Positions 6,382 to 6,516 of a DNA stretch of 6,516 nucleotides are shown here, piece after piece. The notes under the pieces are model-generated. The model was not told the DNA's origin. It searched no databases and saw only the letters and a list, made by a program, of their open reading frames with translations. Within the stretch, counting starts at the first letter, position 1. Every line of letters begins with the position of its first letter. A program made the position numbers and the translations under genes. This DNA comes from Gemmatimonadaceae bacterium (GTDB lineage: Bacteria; Gemmatimonadota; Gemmatimonadetes; Gemmatimonadales; Gemmatimonadaceae): NCBI GenBank assembly GCA_019689955.1, contig JADGGM010000187.1, positions 1 to 6,516 on the forward strand, written 5' to 3'.

Positions 6382-6516
6382 GGGAACGCCGAGCTCTCCG
6401 ATCGAGTGCGCGAGCTCGAGGAGCGCGGCGTTCGCCGACCCCTCGCTCGGATCGGCGAGCGCGCGGAAAACGCGCGCCTACAACAGGCCGTAGCGCCCCG
6501 CCTCGGTGCGCCCCGA
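6382..6516 (-). other. Upstream part of the kinase frame, interrupted by an in-frame TAG
   Basis: The kinase frame continues upstream of its first usable start codon and looks coding. Between the stop and the GTG it reads ARVFRALADPSEGSANAAL and then ELAHSIGELGVPV, running straight into VIVTDNRGEP. In related kinases this position holds a juxtamembrane helix followed by the sensor fold, with a 'VPVIVTDE-G' strand. A TAG at 6480-6478 breaks the frame, and the 12 codons beyond it to the window edge (SGRTEAGRYGLL) again read like helix. The segment is probably the N-terminal sensor region of the same gene, either carrying a nonsense mutation or affected by a base-call error. Confidence 0.5.
6478..6480 (-). 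other. In-frame amber codon in the kinase reading frame
   Basis: Bases 6478-6480 are cta on the plus strand, TAG on the minus strand. They are exactly in register with the kinase stop at 5463-5461 (a distance of 1017, divisible by 3). The flanking residues are GRYGLL before and ARVFRAL after. A single base change would give CAG (Gln) or TGG (Trp). gatB ends in TAG at the place where the protein should end, so TAG is a working stop codon in this genome. Confidence 0.8.

Noticed and set aside
1..6516. Mobile elements, CRISPR arrays, tRNA/rRNA genes, riboswitches, phage or defence genes
   Set aside because: Nearly every base from 31 to 6516 is accounted for by five housekeeping or signalling genes. 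No direct repeat arrays, transposase motifs or structured RNA signatures were seen.

Overview
The window is a very GC-rich bacterial chromosomal segment, with G or C at nearly every third codon position. It reads as one compact operon on the minus strand. In transcription order (right to left) the genes are a membrane sensor histidine kinase (5' end cut by the window edge), a PcrA/UvrD-type DNA helicase, and gatC, gatA and gatB, the three subunits of the glutamyl/aspartyl-tRNA amidotransferase. The high GC, together with a kinase whose H-box context (AHQLATPLSSL) and sensor layout resemble a family I know from Bacteroidota and relatives, suggests a GC-rich FCB-group bacterium such as Gemmatimonadota. 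This is an inference from family resemblance only; no rRNA marker is present.

Layout: 6516-5461 kinase; 5464-3209 pcrA; 3208-2891 gatC; 2894-1497 gatA; 1500-31 gatB. There is no intergenic space between these five genes. Three junctions are 4-base ATGA stop/start overlaps (kinase/pcrA, gatC/gatA, gatA/gatB). The pcrA stop directly abuts the gatC start (TGAATG). gatA and gatB each have a clear Shine-Dalgarno 7 nt before the start. pcrA has none; instead it has a TATACT box 6 nt before its ATG, which would suit a leaderless internal promoter. Past gatB, the last 58 bases may hold the tail of a gene converging from the plus strand.

The gat genes encode a complete enzyme that repairs misacylated Glu-tRNA(Gln) and/or Asp-tRNA(Asn). 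PcrA is a housekeeping 3'-5' helicase for repair and for conflicts between transcription and replication. The kinase has no response regulator gene next to it in the window. Its reading frame contains an in-frame TAG at 6480-6478, close to the right edge, with coding-like sequence on both sides; this is the oddest local feature. I see no mobile element, CRISPR array, RNA gene or clearly new system here. The region is mostly ordinary housekeeping sequence with two small puzzles, the amber codon and the putative leaderless promoter.
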